This document shows positions 25,807-34,772 of a stretch of 64,000 nucleotides of DNA, one piece after another. Below the pieces are notes generated by a model. That model was not told the DNA's origin and made no database searches. It saw nothing but the letters and a program-made list of their open reading frames with translations. Numbering within the stretch: position 1 is the stretch's first letter; each line of letters starts with the position of its first letter. The DNA is from Comamonas composti DSM 21721 (GTDB lineage Bacteria; Pseudomonadota; Gammaproteobacteria; Burkholderiales; Burkholderiaceae_C). The stretch lies in assembly GCF_000429845.1 (NCBI RefSeq), contig NZ_KE386971.1, forward strand, positions 248,198 through 312,197, in the 5' to 3' direction. The position numbers were made by a program, and so were the translations under genes.

Positions 25807-25902
25807 TCCCTTGCCGTACCACCACGAGAGGAACGGTACGCTCGATTGTTGTGACAGCGACACGACAATCGGGACAGGCAAGGCTGGGGTACCGGCCGCC
25901 GC

Positions 25903-27102
25903 TCATACCGTAGCTTCCGCAGGGCACGATGCGCCCGTAATCGCCAGCCGCCGACTCGCTACCAGTTCGGCGGCATCCCGTACAGGCTTGTCCTCGGTAT
26001 GAACATAGTGCATAAACATCGCCACGGTCTTGTGACCTGTGAGCTTCATGCCCACCTTGGTTGGCACGCCCGAGTTGGCAATATCAGTGGTCGCCCGGTG
26101 GCGAATGCCGTGCGTGCCAACGTGCGGCACACCAGCGGCCTTGAGCACGCGCGTCCAGCCGCCGTAGTGTTCACCGTGGGTCATGTGCCGAGTCGGATCG
26201 TTGGGCGAAGGTAGGACGTAGGGGCAGCCTTCCCGGCGCGGCGCTGTGGACAGCAGCCGATAGGCTTCCTCGCTCATGGGCTTGGAGATGCCGCCGGTCT
26301 TGCTGTCAGGCCAGACGACGCGGCGCTTCTCCAGATCAATCCAATCCCACTCCAGCGGGCAGATTTCGGAGCGGCGGGCGGCGAACTCGAACTGCAGGCG
26401 GATCGCCAGCGGGATGACGTAGTTCTCCAGTCCTTCCGCCTCCAGGTGCTCCAGGTGGCGGAAGATCCGCACCAGTTCATCGTCCACGATGAGCCGGGTT
26501 TCCTTACCGGGCGGGTACATCGGAACGTGGCGGCACGGGTTCGTGCCGTCGGGGCGCAGCCCCCACACTTCGGCCAGGTTGAACATCTTGCGCAGCACGC
26601 CAAAGGTACGGTTGGCCTCGGCCTGCTTGTAGGCCAGCTTCTTCATCAGCGCGGCCACGTCTGGGCGCTTCACGTCCTGCACCTTCATCCGGCCCATGAT
26701 CGGGATGATGCAGCGGTCAATCACGCCCTGATAGCCGCGCTGCGTGCTGGGCTTGTTGCGCTGCTTTGAGTAGTCCTCCATGAAGGTGTGGCAAAACTCC
26801 TTCATGGTCGGTGCCTTGCGGGCGGCATTCTTGGCCGCACTGGGGTCGCCACCCTTGCGCACCTCGGCCAGCCACTCCTGCGCCATCGTGCGTGCCTGAT
26901 CGACCGTCAGTTCCCCGTACTGGCCCAGGGCGGGCTTACGGCGCTCGCCGGCATTCGTGCGGTACTGGAGCATGAACACCTTGCGACCTGCCGGGGTGAT
27001 CTTGCACAGGAAGCCGGGCACCACGGTATCCCGCAGTTCGATGGCCTTGTCTTGAGGTTGCGCCGCATCGACTGCGGACTTGGTGAGCTTGATCTTCGCC
27101 AT
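25903..27102 (-). CDS. int: Tyrosine recombinase integrase of the ICE
   Basis: A 399-residue phage-P4-like integrase. The N-terminal DUF4102-type arm domain covers about residues 1-95 (KLTKSAVDAAQPQDKAIELR), the core-binding domain about 96-190 and the catalytic domain the rest. Catalytic residues are visible: Arg244 in AARRSE, His331 and Arg334 in HGIRHR, His357 in LTGHKT and nucleophile Tyr366 in MHYVH. It catalyses insertion and excision at the att sites. It sits at the right end of the element and reads inward, as in Tn4371-type ICEs. Confidence 0.95.
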   Translation of the reverse strand: MAKIKLTKSAVDAAQPQDKAIELRDTVVPGFLCKITPAGRKVFMLQYRTNAGERRKPALGQYGELTVDQARTMAQEWLAEVRKGGDPSAAKNAARKAPTMKEFCHTFMEDYSKQRNKPSTQRGYQGVIDRCIIPIMGRMKVQDVKRPDVAALMKKLAYKQAEANRTFGVLRKMFNLAEVWGLRPDGTNPCRHVPMYPPGKETRLIVDDELVRIFRHLEHLEAEGLENYVIPLAIRLQFEFAARRSEICPLEWDWIDLEKRRVVWPDSKTGGISKPMSEEAYRLLSTAPRREGCPYVLPSPNDPTRHMTHGEHYGGWTRVLKAAGVPHVGTHGIRHRATTDIANSGVPTKVGMKLTGHKTVAMFMHYVHTEDKPVRDAAELVASRRLAITGASCPAEATV

Positions 27103-27266
27103 GATGACTCCTCGGAAAGCCCGGTTTCCAAGAGCCGCATGGGAGCCACGCGAGGGAAAGCCGGGTCAAGTTTCGGAAAGCACCGGCATATGTTGAACCC
27201 GCCTAAGTGATTGATAAACCTGCTGTATCGAGCCTTGGCGTAGTCCAGCGAAATGCCGAGCTAGAG

Positions 27267-27560
27267 TCATCGTGAAACAAAAAAACGGTGCTGAAAGGCG
27301 TGGACTTCCTCGTCCGGGGAAAAATCGGTCTCGCCATACAGCCAGGTGTGCAGGCGTGATGCCTTTGGGTGGCTGTCTTCGCTGGCCACGTCGTGAAACG
27401 ACATCCGCGCATGCATGCGCAAGTCCATGGGCCGCATGCTGCCGCTGGAGCCGTAAGGCAGCACCCATTTGCGCAGTTCCAGCTCACCGGTCAAAGCCCT
27501 GCGGATCTTCATGACACAGGCTTGAAATGCTTTCAACAGTCGGGTCATACGTTCTGCCAT
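27267..27560 (-). CDS. Unknown 97-residue protein at the ICE boundary
   Basis: I do not recognise the family. ATG 27560 has GGGAGG seven bases upstream, which supports a real gene. The protein is basic with no signal or membrane segment and contains short motifs such as LRKWVLPYGSSGSMRPMDLR and HTWLYGETDFSPDEEVHAF. Its stop codon lies about 165 bases from the integrase start, next to a T-rich tract (CGTTTTTTTGTTTCACG on its coding strand), so the ICE may have inserted just after or within its 3' end. Confidence 0.6.
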   Translation of the reverse strand: MAERMTRLLKAFQACVMKIRRALTGELELRKWVLPYGSSGSMRPMDLRMHARMSFHDVASEDSHPKASRLHTWLYGETDFSPDEEVHAFQHRFFVSR

Positions 27561-28133
27561 GGCTTTCCTCCCGTTGGTATCGGTCGTGGAGCCTGGATCT
27601 GGAGTCCAGTCCAGCGCCCTGGGCTGTTGCGCCCTGCTGGCAAAAGATCTTTGCTTCAATGCCCAAAGTCCTAGCCCTGCCGGCACTCAAGGCTCCGGTG
27701 AGCGAGCCTTCGATGCCGGGGCAGGCAGGCCCGAGGAAGGCATGCTCTTTTACGAGTCAACCGGAGATCAGGCCCTTGCTGCCCAGATAGGTGCATGCCT
27801 TCGCACCAGGCACCATCTTCGGACAATATCCTCTGGATATCGACCATGAACAAGGCCTCATGAGCTCCCCAGGCAGGCGGCCGGCTTTGTTCTTGCAAGG
27901 ATTTGCGCGAGGAAGCGACCACACACATAAGGCAAGCGCCCCCTGTCTCTGACAGTTACTTCGAATACGTCTGATGGGACCTCGGGTGAATGGTCCACCC
28001 AAACCGGCCAGCGTCGTAAACCCCGGAAACTTCGTTCACAAAAAACATCCATTGCTGTTTTCATCACAGGCGTACTGAGCGCAGACATAACAAAATGCAA
28101 AGCCATCATGCGCAGACGCAACCAAGGAGCAGC
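27561..28133. other. 573-base gap without a supported gene
   Basis: Several short frames exist on both strands, but none has a ribosome site plus a recognisable product. It separates two divergent genes and must include their promoters. TTTTCAT occurs at 28057-28063. Confidence 0.4.
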
Positions 28134-28568
28134 ATGCAGATTCAGCCTTATTTGTTTTTTGACGGCCGCTGTGAAGAGGCCTTGCAGTTTTATGGCGCCG
28201 CGCTGGGTGCGCAGGTCACGGCCTGCCTGCGCTTCAAGGATGCGCCCGCCGACCCTGAGCCCGAGGCCGGTGGCTGCGGCCCTGCACCGGATCCCGAAAA
28301 AATCATGCACGCCAACCTGCAGATTGGCGAGACACAGATCATGGCCAGCGACGGCATGGCCGCAGGACGGCCGGAGTTCAAGGGAATTTCGCTGAGCATT
28401 AGTGCCAGCAGCGATGCCGAGGCAGAGCGCATTTTCGATGCCCTGGCCGCAGGCGGCGAAATCCGGATGCCCCTGGGTCCGACATTTTTTGCCACATGCT
28501 TCGGCCTTGTGACCGACCGGTTCGGCGTGAGCTGGATGGTCATCATGCCCCGCCCCGAGATCGGCTAG
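28134..28568 (+). CDS. VOC-superfamily (PhnB-like) protein
   Basis: A 144-residue glyoxalase/bleomycin-resistance-fold protein of the PhnB-like group. It starts QIQPYLFFDGRCEEALQFYG, typical of this family, and ends with FGLVTDRFGVSWMVIMP, its other hallmark. Such proteins are small metal-binding or substrate-binding enzymes of mostly unknown specificity. ATG 28134 has AAGGAG upstream. It is a single gene with a hairpin terminator just after the stop. Confidence 0.9.
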   Translation: MQIQPYLFFDGRCEEALQFYGAALGAQVTACLRFKDAPADPEPEAGGCGPAPDPEKIMHANLQIGETQIMASDGMAAGRPEFKGISLSISASSDAEAERIFDALAAGGEIRMPLGPTFFATCFGLVTDRFGVSWMVIMPRPEIG

Positions 28569-28575
28569 GACAGAA

Positions 28576-28609
28576 ACGGCCGGCGTCTGATACGCGGGCC
28601 GTTTTCATC
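28576..28609. terminator. Hairpin terminator between the VOC gene and livM
   Basis: Arms AAACGGCC (28576-28583) and GGCCGTTT (28599-28606), with a GCGT/ACGC inner stem. Short T runs follow on both strands, so it could end the plus-strand VOC gene and the minus-strand liv operon. Confidence 0.6.
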
Positions 28610-28642
28610 ACGCCGAACCGGCCCCCAGCGAGGATGCCGGGT

Positions 28643-29635
28643 CTATCTTCTCTTTCCCAGCCAGGTGATCAGCTCGCCCATGATGCCCCGGCGAAAGGCA
28701 AGAACCACGACCACGAAGATCAGCCCGGTGACGATGGTCACGGACTCGCCCAGCGAGGAGAACCACTCCACGCCCGTGAGCCCGACCAGGAAGTGGCCGA
28801 ATTCGCCTATCTTGTTTTCCAGCATCACGACCACGGCCGATCCCAGTATGGGTCCGGACAGCGTGCCCATGCCGCCGACCAGGGTCATGAGAATCACCTG
28901 GCCCGAAGCCGTCCAGTGCACATCGGACAAGGTCGCGAAGCCCAGAACCACGGTCTTGAGCGAGCCTGCAAGGCCTGCAAGCGCCGCCGAGATCACGAAC
29001 ACCAGCAGCTTGAAGCGCGCCACGTCATAGCCCAGGGAGATGGCGCGCGGCTCGTTTTCCTTGATGGCCTTGAGCACCTGGCCGAAGGGCGAATGAATGG
29101 TGCGCACGATGAGCGCGAATGCAGCCACGACGACGACCAGGGTCAGGTAGTACATGTGGATGTCGCTGGACAGATCGAACAGGCCGAACAGCTTGCCGCG
29201 CGGCACGCCCTGCAAGCCATCTTCTCCGCCCGTGAACGGAGCCTGCAGGCAGACGAAGAACAGCATCTGCGCCAGCGCCAGCGTGATCATGGAGAAATAA
29301 ATGCCCTGGCGGCGTATGGCCAGCCAGCCGAAGATCAGCCCCAGAAAGGCGCCGCTGGCCGTGCCGACGAGCAGGCCCAGCTCCGGGGTCATGCCCCAGC
29401 TCTTGATCGCATGGCCCGTGACATAGGCCGCGCCACCGAGAAAGGCCGCATGGCCGAAGGACAGCAGGCCCGTATAGCCGAGCAGCAGATTGAAGGCACA
29501 GGCGAAGAGTGCAAAGCACATGAGCTTCATCACGAAGACCGGATAGGCCCCGAGCAGCGGTGCAGCCACCAGACCGCAAAGCAGCAGGCCATAACCCCAG
29601 GGCGCCATACGCCGAACCAGATTCTTGGATTTCAT
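28643..29635 (-). CDS. livM: Branched-chain-type ABC transporter permease, LivM
   Basis: A 330-residue inner-membrane permease with about 9 to 10 hydrophobic segments. The family hallmarks LLLGYTGLLSFGHAAFLGGA (near 50-70) and the ATPase-contact loop AIKENEPRAISLGYDVARFK (near 189-208) are present. With LivH it forms the channel of the importer. It is the last gene of the liv cluster, with livH ending 15 bases upstream. The substrate may be amino acids or, in this bacterial group, aromatic or other organic acids. Confidence 0.92.
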   Translation of the reverse strand: MKSKNLVRRMAPWGYGLLLCGLVAAPLLGAYPVFVMKLMCFALFACAFNLLLGYTGLLSFGHAAFLGGAAYVTGHAIKSWGMTPELGLLVGTASGAFLGLIFGWLAIRRQGIYFSMITLALAQMLFFVCLQAPFTGGEDGLQGVPRGKLFGLFDLSSDIHMYYLTLVVVVAAFALIVRTIHSPFGQVLKAIKENEPRAISLGYDVARFKLLVFVISAALAGLAGSLKTVVLGFATLSDVHWTASGQVILMTLVGGMGTLSGPILGSAVVVMLENKIGEFGHFLVGLTGVEWFSSLGESVTIVTGLIFVVVVLAFRRGIMGELITWLGKRR

Positions 29636-29650
29636 GTGATCGGCCCCTTG

Positions 29651-30535
29651 CTATTTCTCTTTGCCGAAGAGTCCGGCGGGGCGAATGAGAAGAACGATGA
29701 CCATGATGAAGAACACCACGGTGGAAGAGGCCTCGGGCCAGAAGACCTTGGTCAGGCCCTCGATCACCCCCAGACCCAGACCCGTGAGGATGGAGCCCAT
29801 GATGGAGCCCATGCCCCCGATCACGACCACCGCAAAGACCACGATGATGAGGTTTTGCCCCATGAGCGGAGTCACCTGGTAGACCGGCGCCGCGAGCACG
29901 CCTGCAAATGCGGCCAGGCCGGCGCCGAAGGCATAGGTCAGCGTGATCATCACGGGCACATTGACGCCGAAGGCCTCGACCAGGCGCGGGTTTTCCGTGC
30001 CCGCGCGCAGATAGGCACCGATGCGGGTCTTCTCGATCATGAACCAGGTCGCCAGGCAGACCACGATGGAGGCCACGACCACCCAGGCGCGGTAGTTGGG
30101 CAGGATCATGAAGCCCAGATCGGTTGCACCCTCGAGCAGCTCGGGCGTGTCATAGCCCAGGCCCGAGACGCCGTAAAGCGAGCGGAACACCCCTTCGATG
30201 AGCAGCGACAGTCCCAGGGTCAGCAGCAAGCCATAGAGATGGTCGAGCTTGTAGAGCCACTGCAGCAGCAGCCGCTCTATGAGCACGCCCAGAGCCCCCA
30301 CGATCAGCGGCGAGACCAGCAGCATCACCCAGTAGTTGACCTCGAAGTAGTTCATGGCCATCCAGGTGATCATGGCACCGAGCATGAACAAGGCGCCATG
30401 GGCAAAGTTGATCACGTTGAGCAGGCCGAAGATCACGGCCAGGCCCAGACTCAAGATCGCATAGAACGAGCCGTTGACCAGGCCCAGCAAAAGCTGGCTC
30501 ATCAGGCCTGGCAATGAAACACCGAAAATTTCCAT
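29651..30535 (-). CDS. livH: Branched-chain-type ABC transporter permease, LivH
   Basis: A 294-residue inner-membrane permease with about 8 helices. Typical segments are GLVNGSFYAILSLGLAVIFG near the N terminus, NVINFAHGALFMLGAM, and the coupling loop RAGTENPRLVEAFGVNV. Both possible starts, ATG 30535 and GTG 30544, have weak ribosome sites; I prefer the ATG. It lies between the binding-protein gene and livM. Confidence 0.92.
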   Translation of the reverse strand: MEIFGVSLPGLMSQLLLGLVNGSFYAILSLGLAVIFGLLNVINFAHGALFMLGAMITWMAMNYFEVNYWVMLLVSPLIVGALGVLIERLLLQWLYKLDHLYGLLLTLGLSLLIEGVFRSLYGVSGLGYDTPELLEGATDLGFMILPNYRAWVVVASIVVCLATWFMIEKTRIGAYLRAGTENPRLVEAFGVNVPVMITLTYAFGAGLAAFAGVLAAPVYQVTPLMGQNLIIVVFAVVVIGGMGSIMGSILTGLGLGVIEGLTKVFWPEASSTVVFFIMVIVLLIRPAGLFGKEK

Positions 30536-30631
30536 GGGCGACACGCAATGGGTGAAAGAGGGAGCTTCAGGCGTGCGGCTCTTGCTCGCAGCCGGCCTCT
30601 TGCAAGGCTGCGGCTGCAGGGCTTGAGCGGC

Positions 30632-31828
30632 TTATTTCCAGAGCGCGCACTTGGTCTCGGCCTTGGTGGTCCAGACCTGGTCGGCCGGCAAGGTGGTCAG
30701 CACCTTCAGATAGTCCCAGGGCCTCTTGGACTCTGCGGGCTTCTTGACCTCGACCAGGTACATGTCATGGGCGAAGGTGCCGTCGGGGCGGATCACGCCC
30801 TTGCCGTAGAAGTCGTTGATGGGCTGGCTCTTGAGCTGGGCCATGACCTTGTCGGCATCCGTGGTCTTGACGGCCTCCACGGCCTTCAGATAGTTCATCA
30901 CCGCCGAGTAGTCGGCGGCCTGCACGTCGGTGGGCATGCGCTTGGTCTTGGCAAAGAAGCGCTCGGCAAACTTGCGCGTGGCATCGTTCTGGTCCCAGTA
31001 CCAGCTGGTGGTGAACAGCATGCCTTCGGTGTTCTTGAGTCCCAGGCTGTGCACATCGGTGATGAAGACCAGCAGGCCCACGGTCTTCATGCTCTTGTTG
31101 ATGCCGAACTCCTTGGCGGCCTTGATGGCATTGATGGTGTCGCCGCCCGCATTGGCCATACCCAGGATCTGGGCCTTGGAGCTTTGGGCCTGCAGCAAAA
31201 AGGAAGAGAAGTCCGAGGCGTTGAGCGGGTGCTTGACCCCGCTCACCACCTTGCCGCCCTTGGCCTTGACCACGGCCGAGGTGTCGGCCTCCAGCGCATG
31301 GCCGAACGCATAGTCGGCCGTGAGGAAGAACCAGTTCTTGCCGCCGCGATCGACCACCGCCGAGCCCGTGCCCTTGGCCAGGGCCACGGTGTCGTAGGCG
31401 TAGTGCACGGTATAGGGCGAGCACTGCTCGTTGGTCAGGGCCGAGGAGCCTGCTCCGCTGTTGATGTGCACGCGCTTTTTCTCATCGGCCACCTTGGCCA
31501 CGGCCAGGGCCGTGCCCGAGTTCGTGCCGCTGAATACCAGGGAGATGTTTTGCGTGTCTATCCATTCGCGCATCTTGGAGGCCGCGATATCCGCCTTGTT
31601 CTGGTGGTCGGCACTGAGCAGTTCGATCGGCTGGCCCAGCGCCTTGCCGCCAAAGTCGTCGATCGCCATCTGCATGGCGATGACGGCATTCTTGCCTTCC
31701 ACGTCCGCATAGAGGCTGGACATGTCGGTCACAAAGCCGATCTTCACCTTGTCCTGGGCCTGTGCCAGAGGACTGGCAAGGCCGGCGGCGGCAAGCATGC
31801 ACGATACGACGCTCAGTTTGGCTTTCAT
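30632..31828 (-). CDS. Periplasmic substrate-binding protein of the liv-type importer
   Basis: A 398-residue binding protein. The signal peptide is residues 1-24, with cleavage after AQA. The mature protein is the two-lobed LivJ/LivK-like periplasmic binding fold (VKIGFVTDMSSLYADVEGKN at the start, GKNWFFLTADYAFGHALEAD in the middle). It lacks a lipobox, so it is free in the periplasm. Ligand cannot be read; in Burkholderiales such proteins often bind aromatic acids or short organic acids rather than Leu/Ile/Val. A good GGAG site precedes ATG 31828. Confidence 0.9.
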   Translation of the reverse strand: MKAKLSVVSCMLAAAGLASPLAQAQDKVKIGFVTDMSSLYADVEGKNAVIAMQMAIDDFGGKALGQPIELLSADHQNKADIAASKMREWIDTQNISLVFSGTNSGTALAVAKVADEKKRVHINSGAGSSALTNEQCSPYTVHYAYDTVALAKGTGSAVVDRGGKNWFFLTADYAFGHALEADTSAVVKAKGGKVVSGVKHPLNASDFSSFLLQAQSSKAQILGMANAGGDTINAIKAAKEFGINKSMKTVGLLVFITDVHSLGLKNTEGMLFTTSWYWDQNDATRKFAERFFAKTKRMPTDVQAADYSAVMNYLKAVEAVKTTDADKVMAQLKSQPINDFYGKGVIRPDGTFAHDMYLVEVKKPAESKRPWDYLKVLTTLPADQVWTTKAETKCALWK

Positions 31829-31929
31829 TGCTCTCTCTCCTTGGTTTGATTCGGCTTGTCTCGCAGGGCCGTTGCATGGTCCCGGCAGGCGCGCCCCAGA
31901 TGCCTGCCAGATGGATGGATTCCCAGCCC

Positions 31930-32649
31930 TCAGACGCCCAGCAGTTCATTGAGCACGGGCATTTTTTCCTGCAGCTCGGCTGCGGCAAAGCGCTCGACCA
32001 CGCTGCCGTGTTCGACCACATAGAAACGGTCGGCCAGCGGCGCCGCAAAGCGAAAGTTCTGCTCCACCATGACCACGGTGTAGCCCTTTTCGCGCAGCAT
32101 GGTGATCATGCGCGCCAGGGCCTGGACGATGACCGGCGCCAGGCCTTCGGAAATTTCGTCGAGCAGCAGCAGGCGTGCACCCGTGCGCAGAATCCGCGCC
32201 ACGGCCAGCATCTGCTGCTCGCCGCCCGACAGGCGCGTGCCCTGGCTGTGGCGTCGCTCGGCCAGGTTGGGGAACATGGCGTAGATCTCCTCCACGCTCA
32301 TGCCGCTCATGCCGGTCTTGAGCGGCGGCGGCAGCATGAGGTTTTCCTCGCAGGACAGGCTGGAGAAGATGCCGCGCTCCTCGGGACAATAGCCCACGCC
32401 CAGATGGGCGATGCGGTGCGTTGGCAGACCGATCGCCTCTACGCCATTGATCCGGATCGAGCCCTTGCGTGCGCCCGTCAACCCCATGATGGCGCGCAGC
32501 GTAGAGGTGCGGCCCGCGCCGTTGCGGCCCAGCAGCGTGACCACCTCGCCGGGCTGAACGATCAGGTCCATGCCGTGCAGCACATGGGATTCGCCATACC
32601 AGGCCTTCAACTGCTTGATCTCCAGCGCCGGCGTATTCGTCTTGCTATT
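31930..32649 (-). CDS. livF: ABC transporter ATPase, LivF type, with Arg in the Walker A
   Basis: A 239-residue ATPase. The ABC signature RLSGGEQQMLAVARIL and Walker B LLLLDEISEGLAP are normal, but the Walker A reads GRNGAGRTST, with Arg in place of the nearly invariant Lys. The codon CGC is clear in the sequence. GTG 32649 is chosen because it has AAGGGA upstream and the family N terminus follows. With LivG it powers the importer as a heterodimer. The Arg may lower hydrolysis in this half or be tolerated in this subfamily. Confidence 0.9.
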   Translation of the reverse strand, partial: NSKTNTPALEIKQLKAWYGESHVLHGMDLIVQPGEVVTLLGRNGAGRTSTLRAIMGLTGARKGSIRINGVEAIGLPTHRIAHLGVGYCPEERGIFSSLSCEENLMLPPPLKTGMSGMSVEEIYAMFPNLAERRHSQGTRLSGGEQQMLAVARILRTGARLLLLDEISEGLAPVIVQALARMITMLREKGYTVVMVEQNFRFAAPLADRFYVVEHGSVVERFAAAELQEKMPVLNELLGV

Positions 32650-32766
32650 CACTCTTTGTCCCTTCACTGCACCGCCCAACCATCTACAGCCGGGTTTTGT
32701 TCCTGGGCACGGCGTACACCACAGGCACGCTCCAAGTCAGAGGCATCGAGCAAGGGCCGCCCCGCA

Positions 32767-32814
32767 GCGAGGATGCCGTCCCCCTGGGGGGAAGACGCGC
32801 AGCGGCTCAGGGGG
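32767..32814. repeat. Small GC-rich palindromic repeat between livG and livF
   Basis: CAGCGAGGATGCCG followed by a CCCCCT/AGGGGG hairpin (32780-32785 and 32809-32814). A CAGCGAGGATGCCG copy without the hairpin occurs near 28627, suggesting a dispersed intergenic family. Confidence 0.5.
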
Positions 32815-32821
32815 AGTGCCA

Positions 32822-33592
32822 TCAATGCGCCCCCTGGAGTTGGCCATCCGCCGTGCCCATATAGGCCTCCATCACCTGGCGGTTGCGCGAGACCTCCTCG
32901 TAGGGCCCCTCAGCCAGCACGGCTCCGCGCTGCAGCACCGTGATGCAGTCGGCAATCGAGGCAATGACCTTCATGTTGTGCTCCACCATCAAAATGGTGC
33001 GCCCTGCGGAGACCTTCTTGATGAGTTCGGTCACGCGGTCCACGTCCTCGTGGCCCATGCCCTGGGTGGGCTCGTCGAGCAGCATGAGCTCGGGCTCCAT
33101 GGCCAGCGTGGTCGCGATCTCCAGCGCGCGCTTGCGGCCATAGGGCAGATTCACCGTGACCTCGTCGGCCAGGTCCTGCAATCCCACTTCGGCCAGCAGC
33201 TCCATGGCGCGGGCGTCGAGCTGGCTCAGGCTTTTCTCGCTGCGCCAAAAATGAAAGGCCGTGCCCAGCTTGCGCTGCAGGCCTATGCGCACGTTCTCCA
33301 GCAAGGTGCAATGCGGAAACACCGCCGAGATCTGGAACGAGCGGATCACGCCACGGCGCGCAATCTGTGCGGGCTCTTCATGGGTGATGTCCGTGCCGTT
33401 GAAGCGGATGCTGCCCGAGGTCGGCACCAGAAACTTGGTCAGCAGATTGAAGCAGGTGGTCTTGCCCGCGCCATTCGGCCCGATCAATGCATGAATCGCA
33501 CCACGGCGCACCGATAAATCCACCTGGCTGACGGCCGTAAATCCCTTGAACTCTTTGGTAAGGCTTCTGGTTTCGAGAATGATGTCGCTCAT
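32822..33592 (-). CDS. livG: ABC transporter ATPase, LivG type
   Basis: A 256-residue ATPase with Walker A GPNGAGKTT, the LivG-specific signature region VNLPYGRKRALEIATTLAME and Walker B LMLLDEPTQGM. ATG 33592 has AAAGG six bases upstream and the family N terminus (MSDIILETRSLTKEFKGFTA). A 23-residue upstream extension in frame is unlikely. It is the first gene of the liv operon and pairs with LivF. Confidence 0.93.
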   Translation of the reverse strand: MSDIILETRSLTKEFKGFTAVSQVDLSVRRGAIHALIGPNGAGKTTCFNLLTKFLVPTSGSIRFNGTDITHEEPAQIARRGVIRSFQISAVFPHCTLLENVRIGLQRKLGTAFHFWRSEKSLSQLDARAMELLAEVGLQDLADEVTVNLPYGRKRALEIATTLAMEPELMLLDEPTQGMGHEDVDRVTELIKKVSAGRTILMVEHNMKVIASIADCITVLQRGAVLAEGPYEEVSRNRQVMEAYMGTADGQLQGAH

Positions 33593-34225
33593 GTGTACCT
33601 TTACGGCTTCGTAAATGCCTGTACGCCATTCATTCTTTTGGGAGAAAGGTATTGGCAGCAAAAACAGTAAGCAATAGTAGGCACCTCGAGTTTGTGCACT
33701 GCAGCGGGAAAACGCCTATGTAACACTGCCTAAGCAGAAATCCCCAAGCATCGAAAACCCGGCCAGCAAACCCATGAACGCAAGCAAATGCTCGCACCAG
33801 CGCTGGCGTGGACAAGAAGTCCTGGATTCATCCCCGGAATCGGCCATGCATGCCAATTCAAATTCAGGCACATGCACGACAGAAGATGTAGAAGCGACCC
33901 GGGTTTTTTCGACGGGCAGGATCAGCCACAGCGACCCAAGGGGAATACCCAGCTGCGATTCAGCGCACGATTACCAGACAAGCCGCATCGGGCATTGGGC
34001 AAATGGCGCCTGAACATGTTTGAATCTGCAGCCGAAAAATATTGGAAATAATCAAAACCATAGCTGCTAGCGCTTGGTATATATTGATTTCAAATAGATT
34101 TAATAGAAAATTTGAGCAGGGACAAGCGCAAGCTGCTCCTGTTTTTGCATAAACAAAGCCCTGCCGCCCAAACCTGTCATAAGTGCTGCCGCTGCGCGCT
34201 TGCGGTCTGCACTGGAGGGCTGCGC
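33593..34225. other. 633-base intergenic region upstream of the liv operon
   Basis: No supported gene; frames at 33630-33815 and 33774-34013 lack ribosome sites and motifs. It includes the liv promoter region and an A/T-rich repeat-like segment near 34054-34150. Confidence 0.45.
34054..34150. repeat. Intergenic repeat-like element with GCTAGCGCTTG cores
   Basis: It begins with ATAGCTGCTAGCGCTTGG and ends with GACAAGCGCAAGCTGCTCC around an A/T-rich middle. The core matches the pair of arms found inside ribD at 63801-63874. Such elements are common in Comamonadaceae intergenic DNA; limits are approximate. Confidence 0.45.
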
Positions 34226-34729
34226 TTATTGCAGGGTTTCGGAGCTGCTTTCCGGCAGGGCCAGGGGCATGACCGCAATTCCTTCATCGAGCAGCTCCAT
34301 GGCCTGTTCGGCCGTGGCCTGGCCTCGGATGGAGCGCTCATCGATCTCGCCATAATGCATGCGGCGGGCTTCCTCGGCAAAGCGCTCGCCCACATCTTCA
34401 CTCTGCCTGGCCACCTCGCGCGACCAGCGCAGCCACGATGCCTGCAGGGCCTGCAGACGTTCGCGGGACTGGGCGGGCAAAGCCTCGATCTCGGCCTTGG
34501 CTGGCCCCTGGCCGGCCGGGGCCGAGGCTGACGCCTGCGGAGCCGGACCAGGCTCGGGCCTGGCGCCGAGGTTCAGGCGCGGCGCACTCAGACGCTTGGT
34601 GATGCTGGTGTCGCCGCAGACCGGACATTGCACCAGAGAACGCGACAGCTGGCTCTGGAAGTCGTCTTCCGAAGCAAACCAGCCCTCGAACACATGTTGC
34701 TGCAGGCAGTGAAGGTCTAGCACTTTCAT
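34226..34729 (-). CDS. DUF1178 family protein
   Basis: A 167-residue protein with the family N terminus MKVLDLHCLQQHVFEGWFAS and a short zinc-knuckle-like CPVCGD with an upstream Cys, then SAPRLNLG. A Pro/Ala-rich linker separates a helical C-terminal half (RLQALQASWLRWSREVARQS). The function is unknown. The gene commonly follows the nuo operon in Burkholderiales, as here, and is probably co-transcribed with DUF2818. Confidence 0.9.
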   Translation of the reverse strand: MKVLDLHCLQQHVFEGWFASEDDFQSQLSRSLVQCPVCGDTSITKRLSAPRLNLGARPEPGPAPQASASAPAGQGPAKAEIEALPAQSRERLQALQASWLRWSREVARQSEDVGERFAEEARRMHYGEIDERSIRGQATAEQAMELLDEGIAVMPLALPESSSETLQ

Positions 34730-34772
34730 GTCAGGCCCCCTTTGCCGTCAGATTTGCAAGCGCCCGCAGATC

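Larger units (their letters stand above)
1..27266. mobile_element. Tn4371-family integrative and conjugative element, integrase-end portion
   Basis: The backbone gene set (tyrosine integrase, DUF932, DUF2958, DUF2285, AlpA-like HTH, RepA, ParA, DUF2840, TraF peptidase, VirD2-like relaxase with DUF3363, LysR regulator, EexN, start of TraG) in this order is the known layout of Tn4371-type ICEs. The element continues leftward past position 1, where trbBCDEJLFGI would be expected. The right limit is inferred to lie between the integrase start (27102) and the end of the next gene (27267). No flanking direct repeat can be tested because the other end is outside the window. Cargo sits in at least four places (1543-6777, 14520-16809, 19282-24952, 25096-25765). 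Confidence 0.85.

Noticed and set aside
28057-28063. TTTTCAT as a possible ICE attachment site
   Set aside because: It is about 950 bases from the integrase, beyond a well-supported small gene, and a 7-base match is expected by chance.
28496-30517. A 673-codon plus-strand open frame rich in His, Asp and Gln
   Set aside because: Antisense shadow of livM and livH; composition follows the reverse complement of membrane-protein codons.
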